Made by a program: the position numbers and the translations under genes
From: Kineosporia sp. NBRC 101731
Lineage (GTDB): Bacteria; Actinomycetota; Actinomycetes; Actinomycetales; Kineosporiaceae
DNA: 64,000 nt
Reading direction: 5' to 3'
Assembly (NCBI RefSeq): GCF_030269305.1
Contig: NZ_BSTC01000014.1
Coordinates: forward strand, 1 to 64,000
The notes under the pieces: generated by a model
Told to the model about the DNA's origin: nothing
Seen by the model: only the letters and a program-made list of their open reading frames with translations
The model's database searches: none
Shown here: positions 1 through 8,018 of the stretch, piece after piece
Numbering within the stretch: position 1 is the stretch's first letter
Layout of the letters: each line of letters starts with the position of its first letter

Positions 1-154
1 GCTTGATTCTCTCGGCGGCAGCCACGGAACCCAGAAGAAACGTCTCCGAACCGTTCGAACAGGAACAATTTTCAACAGCCTGAAGCAGCTCAAGAGCAGA
101 CATGGCCGCCAGATCGACATCCGGCCACGCCGACAGCAGAACACCCACTCCCAT
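1..154 (-). CDS. DUF222 / HNH endonuclease-like protein, N-terminal fragment (runs off window)
   Basis: Reverse-strand reading from an ATG at 154 gives about 51 residues before the window edge. The leucine/alanine-rich stretch with LAAMSALELLQAVE, followed by LLGSVAAAERIK, resembles the opening of the DUF222 domain of actinobacterial 13E12-type HNH endonuclease proteins. The HNH part would lie outside the window, so the assignment rests on a short stretch only. A LexA-like sequence lies just upstream of the start. Members of this family in mycobacteria are known to be SOS-regulated, which agrees with that site. An unrelated helical protein cannot be excluded. Confidence 0.5.
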   Translation of the reverse strand, partial: MGVGVLLSAWPDVDLAAMSALELLQAVENCSCSNGSETFLLGSVAAAERIK

Positions 155-177
155 GACCGCGCCCCCGCACTCGTGGT

Positions 178-193
178 TCGAACAGGTGTCCCT
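178..193 (-). promoter_or_regulatory. LexA (SOS)-box-like sequence
   Basis: Read on the minus strand the site is AGGGACACCTGTTCGA. One half (GTTCGA) matches the actinobacterial SOS consensus TCGAAC-N4-GTTCGA perfectly; the other half matches 3 of 6 positions. It lies 24 bp upstream of the DUF222-like ATG. A possible minus-strand promoter is farther upstream: TTGACC at 302-297 and CATTAT at 277-272, with a long 19-bp spacer. Weak but placed where one would expect it. Confidence 0.3.
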
Positions 194-435
194 AGTCTAC
201 GCCACTTTTGCGTAGGCAGGACCCACCACAACCCGAGTGAAGCATGGGAAACCGGTAATCCGTGAAGCCTAATAATGCTTTCTCGTAAACCTTTTTGGTC
301 AATGCTGAGTGAGTGGTTAGATCTTCTCGGGTCTGATCCTGAGAGACCGCCAGCAGCGCGCCTCCACCTACGGAGCATCCGCCAAAACCGAACCCCCCCC
401 GACAACGACAATGAAACCCTTTACCGGAAGGGCGG

Positions 436-1135
436 TCAGGAGAAGCACAGGACGGTCTTGCCGATGGCACTCGCCTCGGCCTGGGCATGGGCGCGGACCG
501 CTTCGGCCTGGGGGAAGACGTGCTCAACCCGGATCTGCAGTCGGGCGCTGTCGACCAGCGCCGCCAACTCGGCGAGCCCGTGTCCGTCCGGTTCGACCAA
601 GGGTTCCGGTGCCACCCGTACCGACGCGGCCCGAGCACGTTCAGCGAATCCCGGGGACCGGCCGGGGCGACCCCGACGATGAGACCACCGGGGCACAGCA
701 CCTCCAGGGACCGTAAAGCTTTTTCCGGATGGACCGTTCCGACAAGATCGAGGACGACGTCGATGTCTTTCGCGGCCCGTTCGAAGGCCGTCGTGCGGTG
801 GTCGTTGAGTTCATCGGCCCGGAGTCCGCGCCGCCAGTCGTGCTTGGCTGTGCCGGTCGTTCCGATGACATACGCACCGAGGTGTTTCGCGATCTGGAGG
901 GCCCGGTGACCGACCCTCCCCCGGCCGCGTGAATGAGAATACGCTGTCCAGGAAGGACTTCGACGATGTCGGGCAGGACCTGCCAGGCGGTCGGCCCGGC
1001 CGGCGGCAGACCGGTGGCCCGGCCGTGGTCGATCATGGCCGGTTTCCGGGCGAACTGGCGCGAGAGCGCGGTGACGTACCCGGCGTAGGCGCCGGCCGGA
1101 CGGGGCAGCCACAGGAGGCCGAACACCCTCGTCAC
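436..1135 (-). pseudogene. NADP-dependent alcohol dehydrogenase / quinone oxidoreductase, frameshifted remnant
   Basis: Three reverse frames must be joined to follow one zinc-type (MDR superfamily) oxidoreductase. The segment from 1135 to about 913 carries GAYAGYVTALSRQFARKPA and GQRILIHAAGGG. The segment from about 910 to 660 carries ALQIAKHLGAYVIGTTG (Rossmann strand and helix) and DIDVVLDLVGTV. The segment from about 650 to 436 carries LVEPDGHGLAELAALVD and IGKTVLCFS at the C-terminus. There are therefore at least two frameshifts. The N-terminal GroES-like part of roughly 85 residues is also missing. The order and spacing match the family exactly, so this is a dead gene and not a chance ORF. 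Confidence 0.85.
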
Positions 1136-1190
1136 CCGGGGTGAAGAGGAACTGCGCGGGACCGGAATCGTCCGGCCGCCTCACGGAGGA

Positions 1191-1314
1191 ACGCCCGATC
1201 CACCAGTTACGCCCGGCCCATCGGTAACGCCCAGCCCATCGGTAACGCCCGGCCCACCGTTTACGCCCTGTCTCCGGTCACGCCCGATCCACCACTTACG
1301 CCCGGCCCCTCTCC
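1191..1314. repeat. 18-bp tandem repeat, about seven units
   Basis: Seven imperfect head-to-tail units of ACGCCCGGCCCATCGGTA run from 1191 to about 1314; the fifth unit is 17 bp. The first three bases and the CCC are nearly invariant. The array begins inside the last codons of the SDR gene (stop at 1298-1296) and extends downstream of it. Read on the minus strand it would encode a GV-T/N-DGP-like hexapeptide repeat, but that frame has no independent support. Confidence 0.85.
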
Positions 1315-2168
1315 ACGTCCTCGGACGAACGGAACACATTGCCCTCGCTCTCCGGGCTCGGCTTACGGGCCAGGGCCAGGAGGTTGAACAGCGGGCCGAC
1401 CAGCACGTCGTACACCCACGGTACGGCCGTGAAACCGACACGCATGAGCGGGTTCAGCGGGCCCACGGCGCCACCGCGGCGCTGCTTGTCCACCGTGCGC
1501 AGCACCTTGCGGGCGACGGCCTCGGGGCTGAGCACCGGCGGGGGCGGGGAGCCGGCCCGGCCGACGTAGGTGGCGGCCATCCGGTAGATACGGGTGTCGA
1601 TGCCGCCGGGCGAGACCAGCGCCACGTGCACGCCGGGGGTCCGCCGGGCCTCCTGCTGCAGGGTGCGGGCCAGGCCGTGCACCGCCCACTTCGAGGTGGC
1701 GTACGCACCCATCCGTGGCGCCGTGATCTGCCCTAGCACCGAGCCGATGATCACCAGACTGCCGTGCCCGGCGGGCTCGAACACCCGCAGACTCTCGCGG
1801 GCGACGTTCGCCGTGCCCCGCACCCCCACGTCCACCACGCGGTCCCACACCTGCTCCGGGACCTGTGACAGTCGTCCGTAAGCAACGACCGCAGCCGTGT
1901 GCACCACCACGTCGAGGCCCCCGAACTCCCGCACCGCCGCGTCGATCGCATCGCGCACCGCGGCCGCGTCGCTGACATCGGTGATGCGGGTGACGGCCTG
2001 ACCGCCGGCCTGCTCGCAGGCCTTCGCCAGCTCCTCGAGCTTGCCGGCCGAGCGGGCGGTGAGCACGAGCCGGGCGCCGCGCCCGGCATAGGCCAGCGCG
2101 ACCGCGCCACCGATACCGCCGCTGGCCCCGGTGATCAGGACGACGGGAGCTGTCTGGGGGGAGTTCAC
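1296..2168 (-). CDS. SDR family NAD(P)-dependent oxidoreductase
   Basis: Classical short-chain dehydrogenase of about 290 residues. The cofactor motif TGASGGIG lies about 11 residues from the proposed GTG start at 2168. The NAAG-equivalent is degenerate here (HTAAV). A catalytic Ser precedes the YATSK motif (Tyr and Lys), and a PG motif follows at SPGGIDT. The long C-terminus ending RSSEDVERGRA is typical of membrane-associated actinobacterial SDRs. The in-frame ATG at 2261 would add 31 poorly conserved residues and collide with the divergent gene at 2260, so I prefer GTG 2168. Substrate unknown. It is divergent from a second SDR gene. Confidence 0.88.
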   Translation of the reverse strand: MNSPQTAPVVLITGASGGIGGAVALAYAGRGARLVLTARSAGKLEELAKACEQAGGQAVTRITDVSDAAAVRDAIDAAVREFGGLDVVVHTAAVVAYGRLSQVPEQVWDRVVDVGVRGTANVARESLRVFEPAGHGSLVIIGSVLGQITAPRMGAYATSKWAVHGLARTLQQEARRTPGVHVALVSPGGIDTRIYRMAATYVGRAGSPPPPVLSPEAVARKVLRTVDKQRRGGAVGPLNPLMRVGFTAVPWVYDVLVGPLFNLLALARKPSPESEGNVFRSSEDVERGRA

Positions 2169-2259
2169 CAGGTCAGGGTGACAAGGAACGCCGAGGACGG
2201 CGATTCGACCCAACCCCCTCGAGTTGCAGACGCGCCGGGTGGCTGTCTGACTGATCTTC

Positions 2260-3345
2260 ATGTCAGCCGAAACGTCACCCGAAATGTCAGCCGAGGCAGG
2301 TCAAGTAGTCGTCATTACCGGAGCCAGCGCAGGAATCGGCCGGGCCACCGCGGTGGCCTTCGCCGAGCGCGGGGCCAAGGTGGCGTTGCTGGCCCGGGGA
2401 CAGGCCGGGCTGGACGGGGCCGCCGCCGAGGTGCGTGCGGCCGGCGGGCAGGCCCTGACGATCAGCGTCGACGTGGCCGACGCCGAAGCCGTGCAGCGCG
2501 CCGCCGACCGGGCGCAGGCCGAGCTCGGGCCCATCGACATCTGGGTGAACTCGGCGTTCTCGTCGGTGTTCGCGCCGTTCAGCGAGATCAGCGCCGACGA
2601 GTTCCGGCGCATCACCGAGGTCTCCTATCTGGGCTTCGTCTACGGCACCCAGGCAGCCCTGCGGCTCATGCGCCCGCGCGACCGGGGCACGGTCATCCAG
2701 ATCGGCTCGGCCCTGGCCTACCGCGGAATCCCCCTGCAGAGCGCCTATTGCGGCGCCAAGCACGCCATCCAGGGCTTCCACGAGTCGTTGCGCATCGAGC
2801 TCATGCACGAGGGCAGCGGTATCAACACCACGATGGTGCAGATGCCCGCCGTGAACACCCCGCAGTTCTCCTGGGTGCTGTCGCGACTGCCGAAGCAGGC
2901 CCAGCCGGTGGCCCCGATCTACCAGCCGGAGGTCGCCGCGCGCGCCGTGCTGTACGCCGCCGACCACCCCCAGCGCCGTGAGTACTGGGTCGGAACCGGC
3001 TCCGCGAAAACCATTCTCGGCAACGCCGTGATCCCCGCCGTGCTCGACCGTTACCTGGCCCGCACCGGGTTCTCGTCGCAGCAGACCAGCGACCCGCGTC
3101 CGCCCGACCAGCCCTCGAACCTGTGGGAGCCCGCCGACGGCGAGGGCGGCAAAGACTTCGGTTCGCACGGCATCTTCGACGACCAGGCCCGGACCTTCAG
3201 CAAGCAGCAGTGGGTGGCCCACCGGGTCGGCCCGGTCACCTCGAAGCTCGGCCCGGCCGTCAGCGGGCTTGGAGCCAGCCTGATCGGCTACGGCGACAGC
3301 CTGTCCAAGAAGGCCGGCGCCCTGGTCAGCAAGGCCCGCTCGTGA
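2260..3345 (+). CDS. SDR family oxidoreductase with C-terminal extension
   Basis: SDR of 361 residues. The GASAGIGRAT nucleotide-binding motif, the Ser in QIGSALAY and the catalytic YCGAKHA (Tyr-x-x-x-Lys) are all present. After the Rossmann domain (about residues 10-250) there is an extension of about 100 residues with a KTILGNAVIPAVLDRYLA segment. This extension occurs in actinobacterial SDRs annotated as membrane-anchored dehydrogenases of unknown substrate. The in-frame ATG at 2284 is an alternative start. The stop overlaps the next GTG (GTGA), so the following small membrane protein is translationally coupled. Confidence 0.92.
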   Translation: MSAETSPEMSAEAGQVVVITGASAGIGRATAVAFAERGAKVALLARGQAGLDGAAAEVRAAGGQALTISVDVADAEAVQRAADRAQAELGPIDIWVNSAFSSVFAPFSEISADEFRRITEVSYLGFVYGTQAALRLMRPRDRGTVIQIGSALAYRGIPLQSAYCGAKHAIQGFHESLRIELMHEGSGINTTMVQMPAVNTPQFSWVLSRLPKQAQPVAPIYQPEVAARAVLYAADHPQRREYWVGTGSAKTILGNAVIPAVLDRYLARTGFSSQQTSDPRPPDQPSNLWEPADGEGGKDFGSHGIFDDQARTFSKQQWVAHRVGPVTSKLGPAVSGLGASLIGYGDSLSKKAGALVSKARS

Positions 3346-3692
3346 GAACCCAGGCTCTGCTGGGCGCCGGGTTCGGCGCAGCGCTGATGTGCACGCCGCA
3401 GACCGTGCTGCGTGGCGTCGGCGCCGACCCGGCCCTGCCCGGCCTGGTGCTCACCGCCCGGGTGCTCGGCGCCCGCCACCTGGTGCAGGCGGCCGCCCTC
3501 GGGCTGGCTCCCGCCCGGGTGGCGCCCTGGGCCGCGCGGGTCGACGGCCTGCACGCCGCCAGCATGCTCGCCCTGGCCGGCCTGCCCGGCCTGGCCCCCG
3601 GCTACCGGCGGGCCGCGCTCGCCAGCGCCGGGGTCGCCACCGCCCTGGGCACCGGGACGCTCAACGGACAGGTCCGCAACATTCTTGACTGA
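3342..3692 (+). CDS. small alanine/leucine-rich membrane protein, function unknown
   Basis: A 116-residue protein starting at GTG 3342, which overlaps the SDR stop codon. It is made of three or four short hydrophobic Ala/Leu/Gly segments (LLGAGFGAALMC, GLVLTARVLGARHLVQAAAL, SMLALAGLPGLAPG, AALASAGVATALG) separated by Arg/Pro-containing loops, which fits a small integral membrane protein. No family is recognised. The overlap with the SDR gene suggests a partner role. Its stop codon lies inside the palindrome proposed as the operator of the downstream TetR gene. Confidence 0.72.
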   Translation: MRTQALLGAGFGAALMCTPQTVLRGVGADPALPGLVLTARVLGARHLVQAAALGLAPARVAPWAARVDGLHAASMLALAGLPGLAPGYRRAALASAGVATALGTGTLNGQVRNILD

Positions 3693-3703
3693 CCGTTCAA
3701 TCA
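3686..3703 (+). promoter_or_regulatory. candidate TetR operator
   Basis: TGACTGA-CCGT-TCAATCA is an interrupted palindrome with 6 of 7 paired positions. It lies 17 bp upstream of the TetR-type start codon at 3720 and overlaps the stop of the preceding gene. The position suits autoregulation; the binding protein is inferred. Confidence 0.4.
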
Positions 3704-3719
3704 TGAATATCGTGGAGGC

Positions 3720-4103
3720 ATGGCCGGAGTACCGAAGTTCGATCGCGCACAGGCCCTGCACCAGGCCGCCGGTGAGTTCGCCGACCGGGGCTATCAGGGC
3801 ACGTCCGTCACCCACCTCGTGGCGGCGACCGGTCTGCTGCGCGGAAGCCTGTACGGCGCCTTCGACAGCAAGTCCGAGCTCTTCCGGGCCAGTTTCGAAG
3901 AGGCACTGAACAACGCCTCCGACACCGGCCTGCTCATCGACCTGCTCGTGGTGGCCCTGCGCGAACGGGCCGCGGACGATCCCCGGGTGGCCGCGCTCGC
4001 GAACCGGGCGATCGATCACCTGAAGGCGTCGGGGCGGCCGGTGGCCGCCCAGGTCTACGGGCGCCTGGTCGAACGGGCCGGCATCTCTCCCGAAACTGCC
4101 TGA
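3720..4103 (+). CDS. short TetR/AcrR family transcriptional regulator
   Basis: A 127-residue protein with a typical TetR N-terminal helix-turn-helix: ALHQAAGEFADRGYQGTSV, then HLVAATGLLRGSLYGAFDSK, ending at SELFRASFEEAL. The start has a good ribosome site (GGAGG at 3714). The protein is much shorter than the usual 190-200 residues. The ligand-binding part keeps LIDLLVVALRERAADDPRVAAL and the C-terminal GRPVAAQVYGRLVERAGI, so an internal deletion rather than a lost tail seems to explain the length. It probably controls itself and the adjacent SDR operon; ligand unknown. Confidence 0.88.
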   Translation: MAGVPKFDRAQALHQAAGEFADRGYQGTSVTHLVAATGLLRGSLYGAFDSKSELFRASFEEALNNASDTGLLIDLLVVALRERAADDPRVAALANRAIDHLKASGRPVAAQVYGRLVERAGISPETA

Positions 4104-4114
4104 AGGAGCCTGAC

Positions 4115-4507
4115 ATGGCACTGATCAGCATCGAGAATGATTGTCTCGTGGTCACTCTACGCGGCATCCGGAAGCTGGCGACGTTCCGCGGCCGCCTCAC
4201 CTACTCCCTGGCCGACGTCCGCGGGGCCACCCTGGACCCGGACATGTCCACCGGCTGGAGCGGTCTGCGCAAGACCCACGAGTGGCCGGGGCGCCGGGTG
4301 GTCGGCACCAACTTCTACGGCCGCTACCTCGGGGGCACGTTCCGTCAGGGCGGCGAGCGCGTGTTCTGGGACGTCGCCAAGGCGGAGAAGGCCGTCGTCA
4401 TCTCCCTGTCCGGTCAGTACTTCCGCCGGCTGATCGTCGAGGTCGACGACCCGGAACAGGCCGTGCGACTGATCGAGGGGGCACTCAACAGCCGCCCCCA
4501 AGGCTGA
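4115..4507 (+). CDS. conserved hypothetical protein, PH-like fold suspected
   Basis: A 130-residue soluble protein with a strong ribosome site (GAAGGAG before ATG 4115), 11 bp after the TetR gene. It is rich in alternating beta-strand-like segments: CLVVTLRGIRKLATFRGRL, RRVVGTNFYGRYLGGTFR, AVVISLSGQYFRRLIVEVDD. The end is a helix (PEQAVRLIEGALN). This pattern resembles bacterial PH-like domain proteins, but I cannot name a family. It is convergent with the GH51 gene with a 3-bp gap and no visible terminator between them. Confidence 0.75.
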   Translation: MALISIENDCLVVTLRGIRKLATFRGRLTYSLADVRGATLDPDMSTGWSGLRKTHEWPGRRVVGTNFYGRYLGGTFRQGGERVFWDVAKAEKAVVISLSGQYFRRLIVEVDDPEQAVRLIEGALNSRPQG

Positions 4508-4510
4508 GAT

Positions 4511-6034
4511 TCACGCCCCCAGGGTCAGCGACACCGTCACGTACGAGTGGGCCGGCAGGTCGACGAGCAGGCCGCGGGGGTGCGGGGTGAGCGCTTCGTG
4601 AGGACGCGGTCGCACGGCTTCCGGGGTCTCGGGACTGTTGTGCGACTGCAGGGTGGGGGCGGTCAGGATGCGGGCGCGGTGTTCCCGCATCTCGCGGCCG
4701 CGCAGGTCGAGCACGACCGAACGGGCCTGCCCGGCATCCAGATTCGACAGGCTCACCAGAGCGGTGTCGCCGGTGGTGGACGCGGACGCGGACAGCAGGG
4801 GCACCGTCAGGCCGTCGCTGTCGCGGGTCTGGTCGTCGAGGACGTGGGCGGTCAGGGCGGCGGCGTCGTGGTGGCCGGTGTTCATCTCGAACACGTGGTA
4901 GGTCGGGGTGAGGACGAGGGCGCCGGTGTCCGGGTCGGTGAGGATCATCGCCTGGAGCACGTTGACCGTCTGCGCGATGTTCGCCATCACCAGCCGGTCG
5001 GCGTGGCGGTGGAACGCGTCGAAGTGCAGGCTCGCGACCAGGGCATCGCGTAACGTGTTCTGCTGGTAAAGGAAGCCGGGGTTCGTGCCCTCCTCGACGT
5101 TCCACCACGTGCCCCATTCGTCGAGGACGAGCCCGATGCGGCGGTGCGGGTCCCGGCGGTCCATCACCGTGCTGTGCCGGGTGAGCAGTTCCTCGACCCG
5201 GTGGGCCTGGGCGATGGTGCGGTAGTACTCGTCCTCGGTGAAGCTCGTGGCCTCGCCCTTGTCCTGCCAGTCGCCGCTCATCGTGTAGTAGTGGAACGAC
5301 ACGGCCTGGAACACCGGGGTGCTGGTCTTCTCCACCGGGCCGAGGGCTTTCATCAGCGACTCGGTCCAGGCGTAGTCGTCCGCGTTGGCGCCGGCCGCGA
5401 TCCGGTAGACCGTGTTGTCGCCGTGATCGCGCACATAGGTCGCGTACTGCCGGGCCAGGTCGGCGAAGGCGTCCCCGCGCAGGTTGCCACCGCAGCCCCA
5501 GCCCTCGTTGCCCAGGCCCCAGAACGGCACCGTCCAGGGCTCGTCGCGGCCGTTCCGGCGGCGCAGGCCGGCCATCGGGGAGTCGTCGCCGCGGGTCAGA
5601 TACTCGATCCACTCCGACATCTCGCGCACCGTGCCGGACCCCACGTTGCCGCTGACGTACGGCTGGGCGCCGAGCAGTTCGCACAGGGCCATGAACTCGT
5701 GGGTGCCGAAGGAGTTGTCCTCGATCACGTCGCCCCAGTGCGAGTTCACCATCCGGGGACGGGTCTCCCGGGGCCCGATGCCGTCGCGCCAGTGGTAGTC
5801 GTCGGCGAAACACCCGCCGGGCCAGCGCAGGTTGGGAATGTGCAGCGCCTTCAGGGCCTCCACCACGTCGCTGCGGATGCCGCCGGTGTTGGGCAGGGGC
5901 GAGTCCTCCCCCACCCACAGTCCGCCGTAGATGCACCGGCCCAGGTGCTCGGCGAAGTGGCCGTACAGGTGGCGGCTGATCGTCGGCCCGGGTAGATCCA
6001 GATTGATGACGACGCGCGCGGGTCCCGTACTCAT
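4511..6034 (-). CDS. alpha-L-arabinofuranosidase, GH51
   Basis: Intracellular-type GH51 enzyme of 507 residues that releases arabinose from arabino-oligosaccharides. The (beta/alpha)8 domain contains LRWPGGCFADDYHW, the acid/base Glu in PFWGLGNEGWG (about residue 177) and the nucleophile Glu in VLDEWGTWW (about residue 306). A C-terminal beta-sandwich follows (LVSLSNLDAGQARSVVLDL). There is no signal peptide. I chose ATG 6034 because a GAGG lies just upstream; an in-frame TTG at 6043 would add three residues. Together with the GH54 enzyme at 33.5-35.1 kb it indicates arabinan or arabinoxylan use. Confidence 0.95.
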   Translation of the reverse strand: MSTGPARVVINLDLPGPTISRHLYGHFAEHLGRCIYGGLWVGEDSPLPNTGGIRSDVVEALKALHIPNLRWPGGCFADDYHWRDGIGPRETRPRMVNSHWGDVIEDNSFGTHEFMALCELLGAQPYVSGNVGSGTVREMSEWIEYLTRGDDSPMAGLRRRNGRDEPWTVPFWGLGNEGWGCGGNLRGDAFADLARQYATYVRDHGDNTVYRIAAGANADDYAWTESLMKALGPVEKTSTPVFQAVSFHYYTMSGDWQDKGEATSFTEDEYYRTIAQAHRVEELLTRHSTVMDRRDPHRRIGLVLDEWGTWWNVEEGTNPGFLYQQNTLRDALVASLHFDAFHRHADRLVMANIAQTVNVLQAMILTDPDTGALVLTPTYHVFEMNTGHHDAAALTAHVLDDQTRDSDGLTVPLLSASASTTGDTALVSLSNLDAGQARSVVLDLRGREMREHRARILTAPTLQSHNSPETPEAVRPRPHEALTPHPRGLLVDLPAHSYVTVSLTLGA

Positions 6035-6097
6035 GGGCCTCAACGATCAACGGGCCGCCGGGCAATGTCAAGGAATGCCCGGTTCGTCCGTGCGGGT

Positions 6098-6889
6098 TCA
6101 GCTCAGGTTCTCCACCCACACGTCGTGACTCACCTTGACGATCAGGGCCAGGACCACGACCAGGAAAACGACCCGGATGAACTTGGTGCCGCTGGAGATG
6201 GCCATCCGGGCGCCCAGGTAGCTACCGCTCAGGTTCGCCACACCGAGCATCAGGCCCAGGCCCCAGACCACGGCACCGCTGGGCGCGAAGAACAACAGCG
6301 CACCGATGTTGGTGGCGAAGTTGACGATCTTGGCCTTGGCGCTGGCCTGCAGGAAGTCGTAGCCGATCAGGCTGACCATGGCCATCACCAGGAAGGTGCC
6401 GGTGCCCGGGCCGAGCACCCCGTCGTAGACGCCGATGGCCAGCCCGACCGCGACCGCAGCGCGGTAGTGGGCGTGCCCCGCATACCGCAGCGCGGTGGCC
6501 TGTCCCAGGGCCGGGCGGGCCAGGGTCAGTGCGGCCACCACGACCAGTGCCACCACGATGACGGGCTTGAAGACGGCCACGGGCAGCGACGAGGCGATGG
6601 ACGCCCCGGCGAAGCTGCCGACCAGGGCGACCGCGGCCATCGGCAGGGCGGTCCGCAGATCGGGGCGGGCGCGCCGGTAGTAGGTCAGCGCGCTGGTGGC
6701 GGTACCGAAGACCGACCCCAGCTTGTTCGTCGCCAGGACCTGCACCGGGGTCAGACCGGGCACCAGCAGCAGCGCCGGCAGCTGGAGCAGGCCGCCGCCC
6801 CCGACGACGGCATCGATCCAGCCCGCGGCGAACGCGGCAAGCAACAGGAGGGCCAGGGCGGGCAGCCCGAGCTCGGGAGGGAAGAACAC
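6098..6889 (-). CDS. TSUP (TauE/SafE) family anion/sulfur-compound permease
   Basis: A 263-residue polytopic membrane protein with about eight hydrophobic segments. It has the family hallmarks: an N-terminal AAGWIDAVVGGGGLLQLPAL, then LATNKLGSVFGTATSALTYY, and the internal repeat GVYDGVLGPGTGTFLVMAMV. TSUP proteins move sulfite, sulfoacetate, organosulfonates or related anions; the substrate cannot be told here. The gene starts 3 bp after the stop of the upstream HAD phosphatase, so the two form an operon. A decayed relative lies at 46.7-47.2 kb. Confidence 0.93.
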   Translation of the reverse strand: MFFPPELGLPALALLLLAAFAAGWIDAVVGGGGLLQLPALLLVPGLTPVQVLATNKLGSVFGTATSALTYYRRARPDLRTALPMAAVALVGSFAGASIASSLPVAVFKPVIVVALVVVAALTLARPALGQATALRYAGHAHYRAAVAVGLAIGVYDGVLGPGTGTFLVMAMVSLIGYDFLQASAKAKIVNFATNIGALLFFAPSGAVVWGLGLMLGVANLSGSYLGARMAISSGTKFIRVVFLVVVLALIVKVSHDVWVENLS

Positions 6890-6892
6890 CGG

Positions 6893-7786
6893 TCAGATCC
6901 GGCCGTCGGCCAGCAGCGAGCCCAGCGTGGTGAGCACGCCGTTCTCGGTGTTGGAGGGCGCCACGGCCGCGGCCCGGGCCAGCACCTCGGGGTGGGCGTT
7001 GGCCATCGCGAACGACCAGCGGGCGGCGTCGAGCATCTCCAGGTCGTTGAGGTAGTCCCCGAACACCACGGTCTGCTCGCGGGTCACCCCGAGCCGGTCC
7101 TGCAGGCGCCGGACCGCGTCACCCTTGTTGACGCCGGCGGCCATCACGTCGACCCAGTGCTCGTTCGACACCACGACCTGCTGGCTCTGGCGGAACCGCT
7201 CCAGCTGGGGCCCGGCCCCGGTCTCGGCGTCGCCGAAGTCGAAGACCGCGATCTTCAGCATCTGATCGTCCACGGCGAGAAGGTCGTCGACGATCTCCAG
7301 CGCGGCGTAGTACTTGCGCACCTCACCCACGAACGGCTCGTCGGTGCGCTCGACGTACGCCGAGCGCTTCCCGCACAGCACCACGCCCAGGTCCAGCTTC
7401 ACGTCCAGCTCACCGGCCACCAGGTCCCGCAGGAGCGAGACCGCGTCCTGCACGACCGCCGCGTCCAGGGTGGTCGAGGCGAGCTCGACGCCCTCCTGCA
7501 CCACGTACGTGCCGTTCTCGGCCACGAACGGCATGTCCGCCGGGGCCCGCTCGAAGAGGTGCGCCAGCGTCGCGTACTGGCGGCCGCTGGCGGGGACGAA
7601 GACGATGCCCCGCTCGTGCATCTGCTCCAGCAGTGGCCAGAAACCCGCCGGGATGCTCCCGGTGCCGTCCAGCAGCGTCCCGTCCATGTCCGCGACCACC
7701 AGCCGCAGGTCGAGGGCTTCCATCCCGGACCGGATGTCGGCCTCCAGGATCGGGGACGAGGGGACGGATCCGGCGGTGCTCGACAC
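6893..7786 (-). CDS. Cof-type HAD-superfamily hydrolase
   Basis: HAD phosphatase of the Cof/YbjI type, about 297 residues. Motif I is VVADMDGTLLDG (Asp nucleophile). The C2-type cap occupies the middle, and motif IV is VVFGDYLNDLEML followed by SFAMANAHPEV. I chose GTG 7786 because AAGGAG sits 4-5 bases before it; ATG 7723 is an alternative that starts nearer motif I. Likely substrates are sugar or nucleotide phosphates. First gene of a two-gene operon with the TSUP permease. Confidence 0.9.
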   Translation of the reverse strand: MSSTAGSVPSSPILEADIRSGMEALDLRLVVADMDGTLLDGTGSIPAGFWPLLEQMHERGIVFVPASGRQYATLAHLFERAPADMPFVAENGTYVVQEGVELASTTLDAAVVQDAVSLLRDLVAGELDVKLDLGVVLCGKRSAYVERTDEPFVGEVRKYYAALEIVDDLLAVDDQMLKIAVFDFGDAETGAGPQLERFRQSQQVVVSNEHWVDVMAAGVNKGDAVRRLQDRLGVTREQTVVFGDYLNDLEMLDAARWSFAMANAHPEVLARAAAVAPSNTENGVLTTLGSLLADGRI

Positions 7787-7985
7787 TTCACTCCTTGGTA
7801 CTGCTGGCCTGGGACTGGCATGGGGTACGACGGCAAAAGGCTGGACGACCCAAACTAGTTGCCCGGTGAACGTGTCCGGAGCCCTCCTCGCGGTGGTCCC
7901 GGACGTGAGTCCCGTCACCGCGCCGGCTGCGCCATCATGGCCGTTTCGTTCCTCCCGCCCAGAACACCGCCTGACCGGAGACCAC

Positions 7986-8018
7986 GTGAGTGGACAGTGA
8001 GTGGACAGTGAGTAGACA
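7986..8018 (+). repeat. three direct 11-bp repeats at the start of the ferredoxin-like gene
   Basis: GTGAGTGGACA occurs at 7986-7996 and 7997-8007, and with one change (GTGAGTAGACA) at 8008-8018. A partial fourth unit, TGAGTAGAAGT, runs into the coding sequence. The 11-bp period places each copy on the same helix face, as in some direct-repeat operators. The last copy ends on the A of the ATG at 8018. Confidence 0.7.

Noticed and set aside
6065-7858. 597-residue plus-strand frame
   Set aside because: Gln/His/Gly-rich shadow of the TSUP and HAD genes, with no family features.
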